A program made the position numbers and the translations under genes. From the NCBI GenBank assembly GCA_036873755.1, contig JAVTVY010039370.1, forward strand, positions 102,728 through 166,727: DNA of 64,000 nucleotides, in the 5' to 3' direction. A model generated the notes under the pieces. The model had not been told where the DNA came from. It ran no database searches and saw only the letters and a program-made list of their open reading frames with translations. The DNA comes from Hanleya hanleyi (Eukaryota > Mollusca > Polyplacophora > Lepidopleurida > Hanleyidae). Shown here in pieces: positions 36,641 to 47,940 of the stretch (its first letter is position 1; each line of letters opens with the position of its first letter).

Positions 36641-37990
36641 ATGTCCACATCTTTCTTTGCTGACTTAGGATCGCATGTCCACAGATTTTTTTTTTCTGTT
36701 TGCCTACATCCACACATTTCTACAGTGATTGCATTATTAGGATTGAATGTCCACACATTTCTATAATGATTGCATTACTAGGATTGGATGTCCATAGCTT
36801 TCTTTGCTGTCTCAGATCAGGTGTCCGCAGCTTTCTTTTCTATTTGCCCTGTCTACAAATTTTTATGGTGACTGCATTATTAGGATTGGATGTCCACACA
36901 TTTCTATGGCGATTGCATTATGAGGATTGGATTTCCACACCTTTCTATGGTGATTGCATAATTAGGATTTGACAATAACACATTTCTTCAGCTACATGGC
37001 ATTTTATATTAGGACTGGATGGTCCCATGGTGATTGCATTATTAGGATTGGATGTCCACACATTTCTATAATGATTGCATTATGAGGATTGGATGTCCAC
37101 ACCTTTCTTTGCTGACTTAGGATCAGGTGTCAGTAGCTTTTTTTCTATTTGCCTATCTACACATTTCTATGGTGATTGCTTTACTAGGGTTGTATGTCCA
37201 CACCTTTCTTTGCTGACTTAGGATCAGGTGTCCACATCTTTCTTTTCTGTTTGCCTATCTACACATTTCTATGGTGATTGCATTATTAGGATTGGATGTC
37301 CACACATTTCTATGGTGATTGCATTATTAGGATTGGATGTCCACACCTTTCTATGGTGATTGCATAATTAGGATTTGACAATAACACATTTCTTCAGCTA
37401 CATGACATTTTATAATAGGACTGGATGGTCCCATGGTGATTGCATTATTAGGATTGGATGTCCACACATTTCTATAATGATTGCACTATGAGGATTGGAT
37501 GTCCACACCTTTCTTTGCTGACTTAGGATCAGGTGTCCACACATTTCTATGGTGATTGCATTACTAGGACTGGATGTCCACACATTTCTATGGTGATTGC
37601 ATTATTAGGATTGGATGTTCACACCTTTCTATGGTGATTGCATAATTAGGATTTGACAATAACACATTTCTTCAGCTATGGTATATTATATTAGGACTGG
37701 ATGGTCCCATGGTGATTGCATTATTAGGACTGGATGTCCACACATTTCTACAGTGCTTGAATCATTAAAATTGAACATCTACACCTTTCTTTGGTGACTG
37801 CATTTTATATTAGGATTGGATGGTTATATGGTGATTGCATTATTAAGATTAGATATACATCTACCGTGATCGAGTCATTAAAATTGAATGTCTACACAAT
37901 TTTCTTTGGTGATTGCATTTTATATTAGGACTGAAAGTTCACATATATTCCCAAGGTGATTGCATTATTAGGATTGGACATTCACATATT
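36641..37990. repeat. Tandem repeat, about 42-bp unit
   Basis: Repeated GGATTGGATGTCCACACATT and CTATGGTGATTGCATTATTA words with variant units (TTTGCTGACTTAGGATCAGG; TTTGACAATAACACATTTCT). Variant units recur in order about 360 bp and 300 bp apart, a weak higher-order pattern. Open frames through it are low-complexity. Confidence 0.92.
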
Positions 37991-40160
37991 TCAATGGTGA
38001 GTGAATAGGATTTAACGTCGTGTTCAACATTGTTTCAGTCATATCGCGACGAACCAACTAAGCACCACCCAGCCAAGTAGCATTCCTGCTACTTCAAAGA
38101 AGAAATCTTTGAAGCAGCATCTTTGAAGCAGCATGGAACCAGACACCTTCCATCCATAAAACGCCGAGGACAGCACACAAAACACAGACAGGATGTTTAC
38201 ATGATGCAATAAAGACAAGTGATATTACAGTTCCTGTTGCTTCTCAGCAAAATGCATTGAAGCAACAGGAACCCGTTAGAATTGGATGTTCACACATACC
38301 TATGGGGATTGCATTATTAGGAGTGAGTGAGTGAGTGAATTAGGATTTTACATCGCTTTCAACTCTATGTCAGTCATAACATGATGACATTGGGTTCTAT
38401 TCCTTTTCACACCTGGGAACCACACGGGTGGGGTCCTTTTCCTTTTCACACCCGGGAACCAGGTGCCTCAGTTAGTCGCCTCTTATGACAAGCTCTCTGA
38501 GGAGATGAGGCTTGGATGTCCACACATTTCTATGGTACAATGTATTTGCGTGATTAGGATTGGATGTCCCCACACTGACACAGCAATCGCATTACTAGAA
38601 TTAGATGTCTACACATTTCTAATGCAATGCCTTTTATACTGAAACTGGATGTCGATATATATATTTACATGATGATCGCATTATTAGAATTGAGTGTCCT
38701 CATTGAACCCATGAGTGGGCCTGCTGTGGCAAGATTTTAGACAGCATTGGAAGGATGGTGTCTAATACATGTAAGTCTGGACAATGAGTGATATCATGCT
38801 TTATGTATGCTCATGAACAGCTTGTGTCACCTCCTTGTTCCCCCGCTGCTTCATATCGCATATTCGGGCCTCTTGGCCATTAGGGGGGCACTCTATCTGG
38901 TTATCCAATCACCCTGCCGTAATAGATCGGAGGTACCAGATTCCTCAGTCTAACCACAATTGGCTAACTACTCCACGTGATTGAAATTACGTCACACCAC
39001 ATTCCCAACATAGTCTTGCCTTCATGATAGTGAGATCATGACTCTCATGTAAGTTGAAGCCATGCCACTATTTTGACACGAAAACTTCCTCTTCCACGGA
39101 AATTTCTGTCTTTATCAACAGTCAACGTTCAATTCAACATCTGAAACACTTGAACAATGTATTTACATTTTTAATATAGGCAACTTGCTCTCCTTATATA
39201 CTCATGACGATAAAGCTAATTATCAGTGGGATTTTAACAAAATTAACAGCAACTGTGTTAACTATTTAAAAAGATTAGTGAACAAATTTTTGCAATCACT
39301 TGATGGACCTTAATAAATATAACAACAATGGAGGAAGCTATCCAAAAAATCTATTCACTCTTAACTCAGAAAGTAAAATAATTAGAGCTGTTTCAGAGAG
39401 TGTTTGCTGTTTATTATTATTTTTGCCGACAACTCCTATTGTTTTGTTTCATAGTTGATTGCGAAGAAACAGTTCACAAGTTTCTCGCATTTTTCCACTA
39501 AGTATATATACATCATATATGTCATATGTTACCGAGAGACTAATCTGTGCAGCCTAGCGGTCATTTGATGGAAACAGTTAATGATGACTGGCCGAAAGAT
39601 CTCTCACCCATTGAGGGAAAAGATGGTGGATGCCCAGATTGTTTGTTGGTTGCCGTGATAGACAAAGCAGACAGAGACTCTTCTGTAATCTTGAGTTATA
39701 TTTCTTGGCCTTCGGTGGTTGCTCTGTGCAAAGCGCCCCCTAAGAGGTGCAAAATATGTGGTACAGCAGGGGAATATAATAAGGAGAGTAGGAACATAAG
39801 TGACACAAGCTGTTTATGAGCGTATGCTTTATGGGGTGATCTTTTCAATAGCAGGCACCTAGCATGTCCATCATATACAGGGACACATTTTGGAATGTCA
39901 GGCTGAACATGTTGATTTTTAGCATTAGCAACTTGCCAAGGTGTGAAATTTCCCATATATGATACATCTTCAGGTTGTACTTCTTACCCCATTGTAGCAA
40001 AGGCGAGGGGAGGGGGGGGGGCATTTATTGGGGAGGAGTGCTGAGAGGTTATATACATGTAACTTTTATTGGCTGCTTTGAATTGGTGTATTATAAAAAC
40101 TCCCTCACTCTAATTTCATGTCATCTTTAGCCCTATACCCCATGGAGGCTAATTACTGCC
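37991..40160. other. Intergenic with SINE-like repeats
   Basis: Two stretches, 38003-38060 (AGGATTTAACGTCGTGTTCA ... ATATCGCGACG) and 38313-38513 (GAGTGAGTGAATTAGGATTT ... AGTTAGTCGCCTCTTATGAC), look like dispersed repeats of the kind abundant in molluscs. A third relative is at about 41906-41990. The open frame at 39547-39819 has no recognisable domain or exon borders. Confidence 0.5.
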
Positions 40161-40467
40161 ATTACCCCATGGTGACGCCAGTTGACACCCCTTCCAAGTA
40201 CATGATGATGCCATTGACACCTTATGTAATAAATTAATAAATTAACCTCACTCATTAATATTTTATTTCAGGGAATATTAAACATGCAAAATTATTGGTC
40301 GCTGTAAAAGTAATTAAAAAAATTTATAAACCTTTGACTCCAGCCCTCCAATAGATTTTGTAAATAACAATTTACAGGTGATCAGCAAAAAGGTCTATGT
40401 GGCAGCCTAGAGAAGCCTGTAGTGTATGGTTTAGAAAGGGGTGTCAAATGGTATCATCATGGGACAA
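40161..40467. mobile_element. MITE with about 30-bp TIRs, copy 2
   Basis: Reverse-orientation copy of 29198-29503. It has the same terminal inverted repeats (TTACCCCATGGTGACGCCA on the left; complement of TTGTCCCATGATGATACCAT on the right) and the shared interior ATTATTGGTC, AAACCTTTGACTCCAGC and AAAAAGGTCTATG. Confidence 0.85.
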
Positions 40468-41739
40468 GGATTTTGAAAGATAGACTCAGGCAGGCCCAAA
40501 TGCTTTCAGGGGCCAAGGCATACCCCATTCCCCAGTGAAATAACCTTGAGTGTGACATAAAACCAAATGTCTGCCTACGACAAAAAAAAAAAAAAAAAAA
40601 ATATCACACACACACACCCAATATGCACATTTCTGAGGCCAGCTCACGGATACCATTTTGAATTTACCCAAACAGGTAACACCCTTGCTCCAATGATGTT
40701 TTTCCTTATGTTGTGTGCTCAAACTTATCAAAGTGACTTGAACCTGATCTAAATGTTTTTTATTTTTTTTGCACAGCGAACATAAACATTACTATATTTG
40801 TTGAGGCCTCTATAGTTAAATTAGTGAAAGGAATTCAATTATCCTGACTAGTAAAAACATGACTACTTGTCATTTAGCCATCATGCCTCAACTATTTCGA
40901 GCGAGAACATACATAAGCTTACATACAGTTGCATCAGTCAGGTTGGTAAATGCCGGTAGATACTGGTAGATCAAGATGATTAGTTGATATATATGTGCTG
41001 TCCCACAGGTAACAACTCAATCTAGATCAGAACTGCAGGCAGTAAAAAATTGACTGGAACGAGAAATGAGTGTGTCCAAAGGAACACATATGCCCTGCCC
41101 TGTGCACCCACCACTTGCGCAGTATGAGCTCGACCATATTTTATGGTCAACGTGAAATTTACCTTCAATCCCCAAATAAATTGACCGCTTTGCAGTCACA
41201 TGGTCAACATTTCTGTAAACTGTCAATACGGAAAGACGACAATCATTCATAAGTTGACCAAATAAGTTTACCTCTTTGCAGTCACATTGTCAATATTTTT
41301 GTGAACTGTGAAATGTAATACAGCATACCGGTCCGGTACCTAACAATATGATTTTTCATCTACTTTGACCTTGGCATTTGACAAGTGAGTGAGTAAATAT
41401 GATATATTATTATACCTCTTGAATATTCATGGGGGGATTCTGTTATTTCATTGGTCAAACTTTAGCCAGCGACGAGTCAATAATTTTCAATCATTGACCC
41501 AGCTGATGCGGGTGACATAGTTGTCAGGCGAAGCGCGTGAGGTCAGGAGTCAATATTGAGATCACGTAATCAGTGTTTACATGTGCCATCCTAGTGGTAG
41601 CAAACTTAGCCGACGGTCGCCCTTCGCGGTAGAAGGGATAAAACTCCCAATTACTCTGTGATTCGAGGTCAAAATTAGAACAGCGATGGGTGGGGAGATT
41701 GATGGATTCTCTCAAATTTAAAAATTTTGTATAATAAAA
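40468..41739. other. Intergenic, no gene seen
   Basis: Includes an A run of about 20 at 40581-40600 followed by (CA)n. No gene supported. Confidence 0.5.
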
Positions 41740-41904
41740 CACTTAATAACTTGTGACATAGTCAATATCATAAAACCTGCACCCTTGGCCAGACTTGGTC
41801 GAGCAGACCTGACCTCGGCCTGGGACCTCAGTCAGGTCGACTCGACCAAGTCTGGCCTCGGGTCTAGATTTCATGATATTGACTCCGTCACAAGTTAATA
41901 AGTG
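41740..41904. repeat. Small foldback element
   Basis: The outer arms are inverted copies (CACTTAATAACTTGTGACAT and its complement). An inner inverted pair is GGCCAGACTTGGTCGAG and CTCGACCAAGTCTGGCC, and GACCTGAC faces GTCAGGTC at the centre. The total is 165 bp. Confidence 0.9.
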
Positions 41905-42834
41905 TATAATATCGCTTTCAACTATATTACAGTCATATCACGATGTTTGGATCCTGTTCCTTATCACACCCGGGAACACCACGGGCAGGGTGCTATTTCT
42001 TTTGATACCCGAGTGCCCCATGGAACATCCAGGAACACCACATATCCATCAAGAGTTATCAATAGGTTTCTTAGGTCAACATAGACAACACATCCGTGAA
42101 CTTTGAAGAAGATCATTGGAGCATTGAATCAGCCGGACAAGCTTATACAAGCTTATACACATGGAAGGACAAGATATAAACATGTTACTTCAGTTACATC
42201 TCATTGACAGACCATTCAGTAAAAGTGAATATGGGTGTTTGCGAATTACACGTCATAGGCCACAATGACTTCATCAGACATGTCAAAGTAGCCGGACAGG
42301 ACACCTACATGTACATACAGTTCCAGGAAAAAATCACAATGTTTCAAGTTGGTGTATATTTTTATGAAAGGATTTTGGCCTCTTACATGTAATTTATTGG
42401 TAGTAATTTCAGCTTCCTTTTTGTAACCCAGATGTTTACATGGTGCAGTGTGAGAAAACTGCATTCACAGGCAATTTATGCAGACATGAATAGAATAAAT
42501 ATTAATCTTGTTTTAATAGAACTACGAGTAGGAACTTCCTCATTTCGCGAAGATAACATCTCAGATCAGGCCTACAATTTAGTAACATGTATGTGCTACA
42601 GAATACAGTGGAAGGAAACTATACTTCACAAAAACCTACATGTACTACTACTTCCAAATCTATTTATATAGGCCCCCCACTGGAGCGTTCCAAAAAAGAA
42701 GAACATTTTCATAAAAAAAGTAGGACATAATGTTGTGAAAATAAACACAATTCTTACATGAATGTGTACATGTAAGCAATTTGCATGCAATATGGTTATT
42801 TTTATCCTTCAATTCGAACCAATCTGGATGACTG
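41905..42834. other. Intergenic, no gene seen
   Basis: A SINE-like fragment (ATATCGCTTTCAACTATATT ... CACACCCGGGAACACC) lies at the left edge. No gene supported. Confidence 0.45.
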
Positions 42835-43025
42835 TTAAATATATGCTGTTGACACTTGACAATTTAACAGACTCCTTTTTTGTTGACTGTCCACTGTAAG
42901 ACCAGGCAGTATATCAATACTCTTGGTTGTAAACCATTTAAGTCTACCAAAAATCCTGCACTTAGTTAAGAAGTTTCCCAAGTAAGATTTTTTGACCAAC
43001 AAAATTAGGACAAATTCAGAAAACA
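42835..43025. repeat. Dispersed repeat, also at 44230-44430
   Basis: Shares TGACACTTGACAATYTAACAG, AAGACCAGGCAGTATATCAA and AAGATTTTTTGACCAACAAA with 44230-44430 in direct orientation, about 1.4 kb apart. Confidence 0.85.
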
Positions 43026-43639
43026 AGGGTTATGTGTAACCCGGCAGCTCGCCGTTTTGGGTTTTGTCAGTAACATGCAGCTTCGCATAAAGATCGAGCC
43101 TTTCAGGTTGCACATCACTGGCAATGACAATACATATTGTTATAAAAATTTGACTTCTTTGTCAGTGATGTTGAAGTTGGATTGAAAGATGAACTATATT
43201 ATAAAACTTGAAATAAAGATTACCTTTTTTTCCAAACGTAAGCTTATACATGTCATTATGAATACATGTACAATTGAAATTTGGCCTGAGATGTGGGTGT
43301 GAAATGCCTGGACAAATATGGTTCGTGCAAAAGCTTTAGGTTAAATCATGATGAGGAATGGGATTTGATACCAAAATTGAAGGAAATGGTGTCCTTCATT
43401 AAAGGCGACACAAAATTCCAAACCACCAGGGGCTCGGTACTGCGGGATTCCCCCCGCCGGTTATTTAATATTGTACTTCTGAAATGAAATAATGTCATTA
43501 AACTATTAGTAATTACTATAAAGGAATATATTGTAGTTGATTTGACGTGTTTGTGTATAATTATACAATGTACACTGCATCTCCTACCTAATAGGTTAGT
43601 ATCACAATAAGAGATACAAAATTAGAAATTGAAATATGA
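43026..43639. other. Intergenic, no gene seen
   Basis: AT-rich with no supportable gene. A short open frame at 43293-43487 has no recognisable domain. Confidence 0.45.
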
Positions 43640-43770
43640 GGGTATGGGGTCGGGCGAAGTGTAAGTTAGGAGATAGAGGGTGGGCATCGGTGCCCCAGGG
43701 GTGGGGACATGCTCCCCGAGGGTAGTGGATGGGTTGAATAAGTGTAGCATGATGTAAGCTCCTGGACTTT
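43640..43770. repeat. Solitary unit of the 2572-2945 repeat family
   Basis: Shares GAGGGTATGGGGTCGGGC, GGGGTGGGGACATGCTCC and GAATAAGTGTAGCATGATGT with the array near the start of the window, in complementary context. Confidence 0.8.
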
Positions 43771-43974
43771 CAGAGTCCAAAAGAAGTAAAAATTATTCTA
43801 AGTCCAGCCTAAACAAAAAACATTAACCCAGAAAACTTTCAGAGTCCAAAAGAAGTCAAAATTATTCTAAGTCCAGCCTAAACATAAAAACTTAACCGGA
43901 CACCGACATCAACACCGCCACTTTCCCCCTCTCTCTCTCTCCCAATACCTCGCCTACTTCGTATACGGCGAGCT

Positions 43975-44640
43975 AAAAAGTAGGAAAGGTAGGACAAAAT
44001 AGGATAAATTTGTTAAAAGCAGGACAAGGAGGCCTGTAGATATATATATCGGGACTTATTTCCCCTTGTTTGTGTCTGTGTGTGGGTGTGAATTGCTCCA
44101 AACAAGCACCTGACATGGCAAACTCACAGGTTTACTTTTTCAGTGAGTCCAACTGGGACTCCAATCTACCAGCATGTAAGACAAAATGAAATTCCCAGCT
44201 TATTTCATCAACACGGCACTGGCTTCAAATACCCATGCTATTGACACTTGACAATCTAACAGACTCTTTTTCTGTTGACTGTCCACTGTAAGACCAGGCA
44301 GTATATCAATATTCTTGGTTGTAAACCATGTGTGTCTCCTTAAAATCCTGCACTTAGTTAAGAAGTTCCCAAGTACATAAAGTAAGATTTTTTGACCAAC
44401 AAAATCAGTGAAAATTAGGACAAATTCAGAAAAAAAGTAGGAAAGGTAGGACAAAATAGGATAAATTTTTTAAAAGCAGGACAAGGAGGCCTGTAGATAT
44501 ATATATCGGGACTTATTTCCCCTTGTTTGTGTCTGTGTGTGGGTGTGAATTGCTCCAAACAAGCAGCTGACATAGCAAACTCACAGGTTTACTTTTTCAG
44601 TGAGTCCAACTGGGACTCCAATCTACCAGCATGTATTGAA
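43975..44640. repeat. Tandem duplication, 457-bp period
   Basis: The block AGTAGGAAAGGTAGGACAAA ... ATATATATATCGGGACTTAT ... AGTCCAACTGGGACTCCAAT occurs at 43975-44170 and 44432-44635, separated by the dispersed repeat at 44230-44430. The copies differ at only a few positions, so the duplication is recent. Confidence 0.9.
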
Positions 44641-45028
44641 ATTCCCAGCTCATTTCAAATACCCATGAGCCACTGCATCGAACTTATAATCATCAGCAGT
44701 AGTACTGATCTGAAAACAAATGGGATACCGGTAATTGAATGGGCATGCTGAAAAGAAAACCTTCATGCATTTCCCCACTGGTTAATATACTTGCTTGTTT
44801 AAAGCTATCATTAAATGTCTTAGTGGATGGCTTAGAAAGAATAGATTGGGTCACCGTCAGCTTCTTTGGATAATACATGGACGAGTTGTAATAGGTAAAT
44901 AACTGGTGGGGTGGGATGTTCAGCATTCATAAATTGTTACATGTACGTTGGGGGGAAATCTTGCTCCCAAGAACTTGAAAGCCGTAGACTACATGTAGTT
45001 ATTAGCCTAATTGCCAAACAGGGTGATA

Positions 45029-45187
45029 ATGAAACATTTATAAATAATGTTGGTATTTGTTATGAAATCAAACCTGCTATCAATGAATAGCCATATTCCT
45101 CCATTTGGAGGTCTCTGCAACAGAAATTATCTCCCTTGACTGTCCGCTAGGTGGCGTGTCTCCGCGCATGTCCGTCCTCTTTTTCCC
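45029..45187. repeat. DIRS right inverted terminal repeat, with extension
   Basis: From CCTGCTATCAATGAATAGCC to the CCGTCCTCTTTTTCC region it is complementary to 51482-51598. The outermost 25 bases or so (ATGAAACATTTATAAATAAT...) have no counterpart at the other end, only in the internal complementary region. Confidence 0.92.
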
Positions 45188-45254
45188 GTGCGGCGTAAGG
45201 CGTGTTTTGCGTGAAGGCCGCAGCGAGTGGGGAGGATGGGTTGGGCAAATTAAG

Positions 45255-45351
45255 ATTGATAGCAGGTTTGATTTCATAACAAATACCAACATTATTTATA
45301 AATGTTTCATATTTGTTGCTGAAATCTTAACCTGCTATCAATGAATAGCCA
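45255..45351. repeat. DIRS internal complementary region
   Basis: 45255-45310 is the exact reverse complement of the right terminus (45029-45084). 45310-45351 is the reverse complement of the left terminus (51576-51617). The two halves meet at 45310. In DIRS elements this region is thought to template completion of the ends and circle closure. Confidence 0.92.
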
Positions 45352-45701
45352 GACTCCCAACGGAGGAGGATGGGGAGCCGGCCTTGTAGTCTTGTTGTTG
45401 GACTTGTGCGGAGCACGCCCTGTCCTGATAGTTTAGATCTGGTATGCCCAGTAATATCCTGATAATTCCCATGTCGTATAGAGGCTAAGGGAGCTCAAGG
45501 AAATTACAAGTAATACGGTGAAATGGTGGAGTATTGTACCGCCCAGTTTTCCGATTACTTAATCGCCAGATAATCAGGTGATGTCATCGAGTCCTTGAGG
45601 TCCCTTCGTCTCCGGCATGGTATGCTTGTTCATGCTTACCGAAGTGTCGGGATCTTGCTTGCTTGCTTCTGCTGCGCCCCCCCCCTTTTTCTTTGATGGA
45701 A
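45352..45701. other. DIRS 3' untranslated segment
   Basis: Non-coding sequence between the recombinase stop and the internal complementary region. Near the recombinase stop it contains a C-rich run (CCCCCCCCC at about 45678). No other feature seen. Confidence 0.6.
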
Positions 45702-46790
45702 TTAACGAACTACGCGTTGGGCTGCCACTAGCGGGCCCAACGTAGTCACCCTGTCTGTCTGCACTGACATGTCTCTAAGGTAGAAGTCTGCAAAAGTAGA
45801 GTTTGAAGACCAGGCACATGCATCGATGATGTCGTTCAGTGACAGGTTCTTCCACAGTGGCCACGATGTAGCGATGGCCCTTATTTCATGGGACGATGCC
45901 CTAGACAGGAGAGGTGGGGCGTCGATGGCTAGTTGGTATGTCCAATGAATGGTCTTTTTCAGCCAAGCCGCAACAGTGTTCTTTGTGATGTCGGCTGATG
46001 CACCCGGCTGTAGTGACAGGAATAGGAGTCGTCTCGTGCCTCTATCCGGGTCCGTTCTTTGGATGTAGTGGCGTAGTGCTCTCACTGGACACAGAAATCG
46101 GTCGTCCTCCCGTGGCCCTACGAAGCCTGTTAACGAGGGAATTTGATAGAGTCTTTGTGCGCACGGTCCCTGCCGAGTAGATTCATTCTTTGCAATGAAC
46201 TCCGGGATCGGGCGAAAGGATACTCTAGACCAATCTGCAGTCCAAGCTAGGGAACTCCGATCCAATGCGTGAAGTTCGGAAATTCTTGTAGCTAAGGCGA
46301 ATGCCGCAAGGAAGGCTGTCTTATAGGATAACGCCTTGATGGTTGTTAAATGCAGGGGCTCAAACGGTGGCCGTAGAAATGCACTCAAAACCACACCCAG
46401 GTCCCATTTTGGTAGTAACTGACGTGTTCTGTGAGATTGCAAGGAAAATGACTGGAGGAGCGCTGCTAGGTTGCCATCCTGTCCAATATTAATTCCAGCC
46501 GTCAGTTTCAGGACTCTTGATAGGGCTGATCGGTAACCTTCAATGGTACTTGGCTGTAGCTTCCTGTCCTGGTGAAGGTGCAACAGGAAGTCCGCCACTA
46601 TAGGAACAGAGGTAGTGTTGGGATCGAGTCCTCTGGCCTCGCACCAAACGCTGTAGTAAGTCCACTTTGACTGGTATAGCTGTGACGTGGATGTCCTGTT
46701 TGCTGCTGCCATCGCTTCCGCAACTGGCCTTGAAAACCCCTGTTCTGCGAGGGAATCCTTGATAGTCTGCAGACGTGTAGGTTGAGCCAT
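45702..46790 (-). CDS. DIRS tyrosine recombinase
   Basis: Site-specific recombinase that inserts the circular element cDNA. Starting from the ATG at 46790 the protein has 362 residues. Residues 35-130 form a helical core-binding domain (TSQLYQSKWTYYSVWCEARG...). The catalytic set is complete: Arg169 (ATRISELHAL), His301 and Arg304 (SSHEIRAIAT), Trp327 in the His/Trp place, and Tyr337 (FADFYLRD). The frame is open further upstream to 47945, but that part is antisense-like read-through of the RNase H gene with no homology I can name, so the internal ATG is preferred. It overlaps the end of the RNase H/MT frame by about 190 bp, as is common in DIRS elements. Confidence 0.92.
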   Translation of the reverse strand: MAQPTRLQTIKDSLAEQGFSRPVAEAMAAANRTSTSQLYQSKWTYYSVWCEARGLDPNTTSVPIVADFLLHLHQDRKLQPSTIEGYRSALSRVLKLTAGINIGQDGNLAALLQSFSLQSHRTRQLLPKWDLGVVLSAFLRPPFEPLHLTTIKALSYKTAFLAAFALATRISELHALDRSSLAWTADWSRVSFRPIPEFIAKNESTRQGPCAQRLYQIPSLTGFVGPREDDRFLCPVRALRHYIQRTDPDRGTRRLLFLSLQPGASADITKNTVAAWLKKTIHWTYQLAIDAPPLLSRASSHEIRAIATSWPLWKNLSLNDIIDACAWSSNSTFADFYLRDMSVQTDRVTTLGPLVAAQRVVR

Positions 46791-47940
46791 TGCGGGTCGT
46801 GGTGCCGGATTCCGTGCGGTTGATCGAGTAGTCCGGTCCACCAAGGTAGTTGACGTGGTTGATCCGTTAGCAGATGCACAAGTGACGGGAACCACGGGCG
46901 ATGCGGCCACCATGGTATCACTAGGAGGATGACGCAGTCGTGCTCCATTATCTTGGACAAGACCTCTTGAATGAGCGCAATTGGTGGATAAGCATAGGCA
47001 AGGAGGTTGCTCCAGTTGAGGGTGAACGCATCGATCGCCCAAGCTTGAGGGTCGGAGATCGGACTGACGAAAGTCGGGATCTGGGCGTTGTTCCTGGTCG
47101 CGAACAGGTCCACTAACGGTCGTTCCCAGATCGACGCCAGCTGTCGGAAGGCTTCTGTGTGGAGGTGCCATTCCGTTTGCAGTACTTTGTCCGGTCTGGA
47201 GAGACTGTCGGCGATGACATTCAGGTGCCCCGGAACATGTCGCGCTGTGACCTGGCATCGCTGATCTTGTGCCCACTGGAACAGGGTCCATGTCTCCTGG
47301 AATAATGATAGGGATCTTGTTCCTCCCAGCTTGTTGATATAGCTGACCACCGTGGTGTTGTCGGTCGCAATCAACACTGACTTGTTGTACAGCTGTGGAC
47401 TCCAATGACGGATTGCCATGTTCACTGCCGTCATCTCCAGGATGTTTATGTGCTGTTTCGCTTGTTGTGGGGTCCATCTGCCGGCTATCCGCTGTTCGCC
47501 TAGATGGGCTCCCCAACCCACTAACGATGCATCCGTGAATATTTGAATCTCCGGCCACGGTCGCTGAAGCGGAATTCCAGACATCACATTCTCCCTGGAC
47601 TGCCACCATTCTATGAAGGGATGAAGATGATCCAGAACGGGGACCCAAGGGTTGAGTGCTCTCGCCCGTAGGTACGGCTGTAGATGGAACTGCAACGGAC
47701 GCACCTGTATCCTGCCGAACTGCGTCAGGTCCTGGGTGGATGTTAAGAGTCCGAGGAGGCCTTGCCACAGACGTAAACGTTGCGATTGGCAGGATAAAAA
47801 CGTTGGGATGAGAGCTTGTATCTTTGACCAACGGTCCTCGGTTGGTAGAACCAGCTGCTTGCAGGTGTCGAAGACCGCCCCGATGTACTGACGTGTCTGA
47901 GCCGGCTCCAGTTCCGACTTGTCCGGGTGCGGATGAATCC
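46598..47940 (-). CDS. DIRS RNase H and methyltransferase-like region
   Basis: Continuation of the RT polyprotein in another frame. It opens with the RT thumb/connection motif DKSELEPAQTRQYIGAVFDT. RNase H follows with its acidic residues in TDASLVGWGA, NILEMTAV, ATDNTTVV and VIADSLSR; it removes the RNA strand during cDNA synthesis. After that, VDLFATRNNAQIPTF, DAFTLNWSNLLAYAYPP and LLVIPWWPHRPWFP match the region of DIRS elements described as Dam-like methyltransferase. I see no classical DPPY, so activity is uncertain. The C-terminal 60 residues overlap the recombinase gene. Because the RT half is in a different frame, this copy would need a frameshift to make the full enzyme. Confidence 0.85.

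Noticed and set aside
39547..39819. 90-codon open frame on the plus strand
   Set aside because: No domain, splice border or repeat relation recognised; likely chance.
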